From positions 1 through 5,430 of the forward strand of contig QNAY01000114.1 in NCBI GenBank assembly GCA_003645605.1: DNA of 5,430 bases, given 5' to 3'. Made by a program: the position numbers and the translations under genes. This document shows, one piece after another, positions 5,255 to 5,430 of the stretch. Source of the stretch: Thermodesulfobacteriota bacterium (GTDB lineage: Bacteria > Desulfobacterota > Dissulfuribacteria > Dissulfuribacterales > UBA3076). Position 1 is the first letter of the stretch. The number at the start of each line of letters is the position of its first letter. Below the pieces are notes generated by a model. It was given only the letters and a program-made list of their open reading frames with translations, was not told the DNA's origin and did no database searches.

Positions 5255-5313
5255 ATTATTTTTGAAAATATCAGCGAGACATTTCTCTCTCAATATTTTG
5301 GGTACGGATTATT

Positions 5314-5360
5314 GTAAGCGTTCACGCCCATATTGTCATTTCGACCGAAGGGAGAAATCT
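5314..5360 (+). repeat. palindromic repeat forming the leader of the GIY-YIG gene
   Basis: Two conserved blocks, 5314-5327 (GTAAGCGTTCACGC) and 5334-5360, match the left-end repeat in inverted orientation. As RNA the second block folds into a hairpin: 5338-5342 pairs with 5354-5358 and 5345-5346 with 5350-5351, with a GAA loop at 5347-5349. The internal 2x2 mismatch is GA opposite GA, which can form stable tandem sheared G-A pairs. The Shine-Dalgarno AGGGAG (5349-5354) lies in the loop and 3' strand, 9 bases before ATG 5364, so folding could hide it. Confidence 0.8.
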
Positions 5361-5363
5361 TAA

Positions 5364-5430
5364 ATGCCCATGACTGTGACATATTATGTGTATCTGCTCA
5401 CAAATTGGAACAATAAAGTGATGTATCTGG
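5364..5430 (+). CDS. GIY-YIG nuclease family protein, N-terminal part (runs off the window)
   Basis: Only the first 22 codons and one base are present. Starting at ATG 5364 (or ATG 5370), the peptide MPMTVTYYVYLLTNWNNKVMYLG is the characteristic opening of small UPF0213/YhbQ-like GIY-YIG proteins, whose usual form is YYVYILTN…VLYIGVT. The YVY stretch corresponds to the GIY motif and MYLG to YIG. This domain cuts DNA using a metal ion and a Tyr, Arg and Glu set; the Arg and Glu lie beyond the window. The gene's ribosome-binding site lies inside the upstream repeat hairpin, which has another copy at 55-120. The final G of YLG is inferred from a single base. Confidence 0.85.
   Translation, partial: MPMTVTYYVYLLTNWNNKVMYL

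Noticed and set aside
55..5360. Whole window as one composite transposon bounded by the inverted repeats
   Set aside because: No transposase lies inside, the repeats are a dispersed type with a gene outside the right copy's hairpin, and no target duplication can be seen at the window edges.
1..5430. CRISPR array, tRNA or rRNA gene
   Set aside because: No regularly spaced direct repeats, no cloverleaf-like segment and no conserved rRNA sequence were seen.

Overview
The window looks like bacterial chromosome with ordinary metabolic or transport genes set among small, poorly known accessory genes and dispersed repeats. The best-supported gene is a ClC-type chloride channel/antiporter with two CBS domains and a C-terminal RCK_C (TrkA_C) domain. 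It lies near a CGGC-domain protein, an RHH (ribbon-helix-helix) protein with a coiled-coil partner, and the start of a GIY-YIG nuclease. This mix is common in anaerobic Desulfobacterota-like bacteria. That placement is an inference from gene content; there is no rRNA or marker gene to confirm it.

Layout, left to right. Bases 1-261 have no gene I can support. They hold one copy of a dispersed palindromic repeat (55-120) and a weak promoter-like site. Bases 262-735 hold an A/T-rich hypothetical gene that may be broken: a 24-codon opening with a plausible start ends at TAG (334-336), and the same frame then continues open to 735. Bases 890-1618 encode a 242-residue protein with a Cys/His cluster and a C-terminal segment like the helix-turn-helix of large serine recombinases. 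It converges on the ClC gene, which runs leftward from 3829 to 1754. A heptamer tandem repeat sits on the ClC stop codon and supplies its last codons.

The 346-base gap 3830-4175 separates the divergent ClC and CGGC genes. It contains a perfect 10-bp hairpin just upstream of the ClC start and a 40-codon small ORF with a full AAGGAGGT ribosome-binding site. The CGGC-domain gene (4176-4517) is bracketed by a near-perfect 16/17-nt inverted repeat and followed by overlapping hairpins.

On the minus strand, 5141-4672 is a two-gene operon (stop and start overlap as TAATG): an RHH DNA-binding protein, then a 64-residue coiled-coil protein. It has a recognisable promoter and a palindromic candidate operator, so it resembles a self-regulated toxin-antitoxin-like or partition-like module. 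I do not recognise it as a named system.

At the right edge a GIY-YIG nuclease gene begins at 5364 and runs out of the window. Its leader is the same repeat found, inverted, at 55-120. The repeat forms a hairpin that contains the gene's Shine-Dalgarno sequence. This nuclease/repeat pairing, with one copy attached to the gene and one standing alone about 5.2 kb away, is the most interesting feature of the window.
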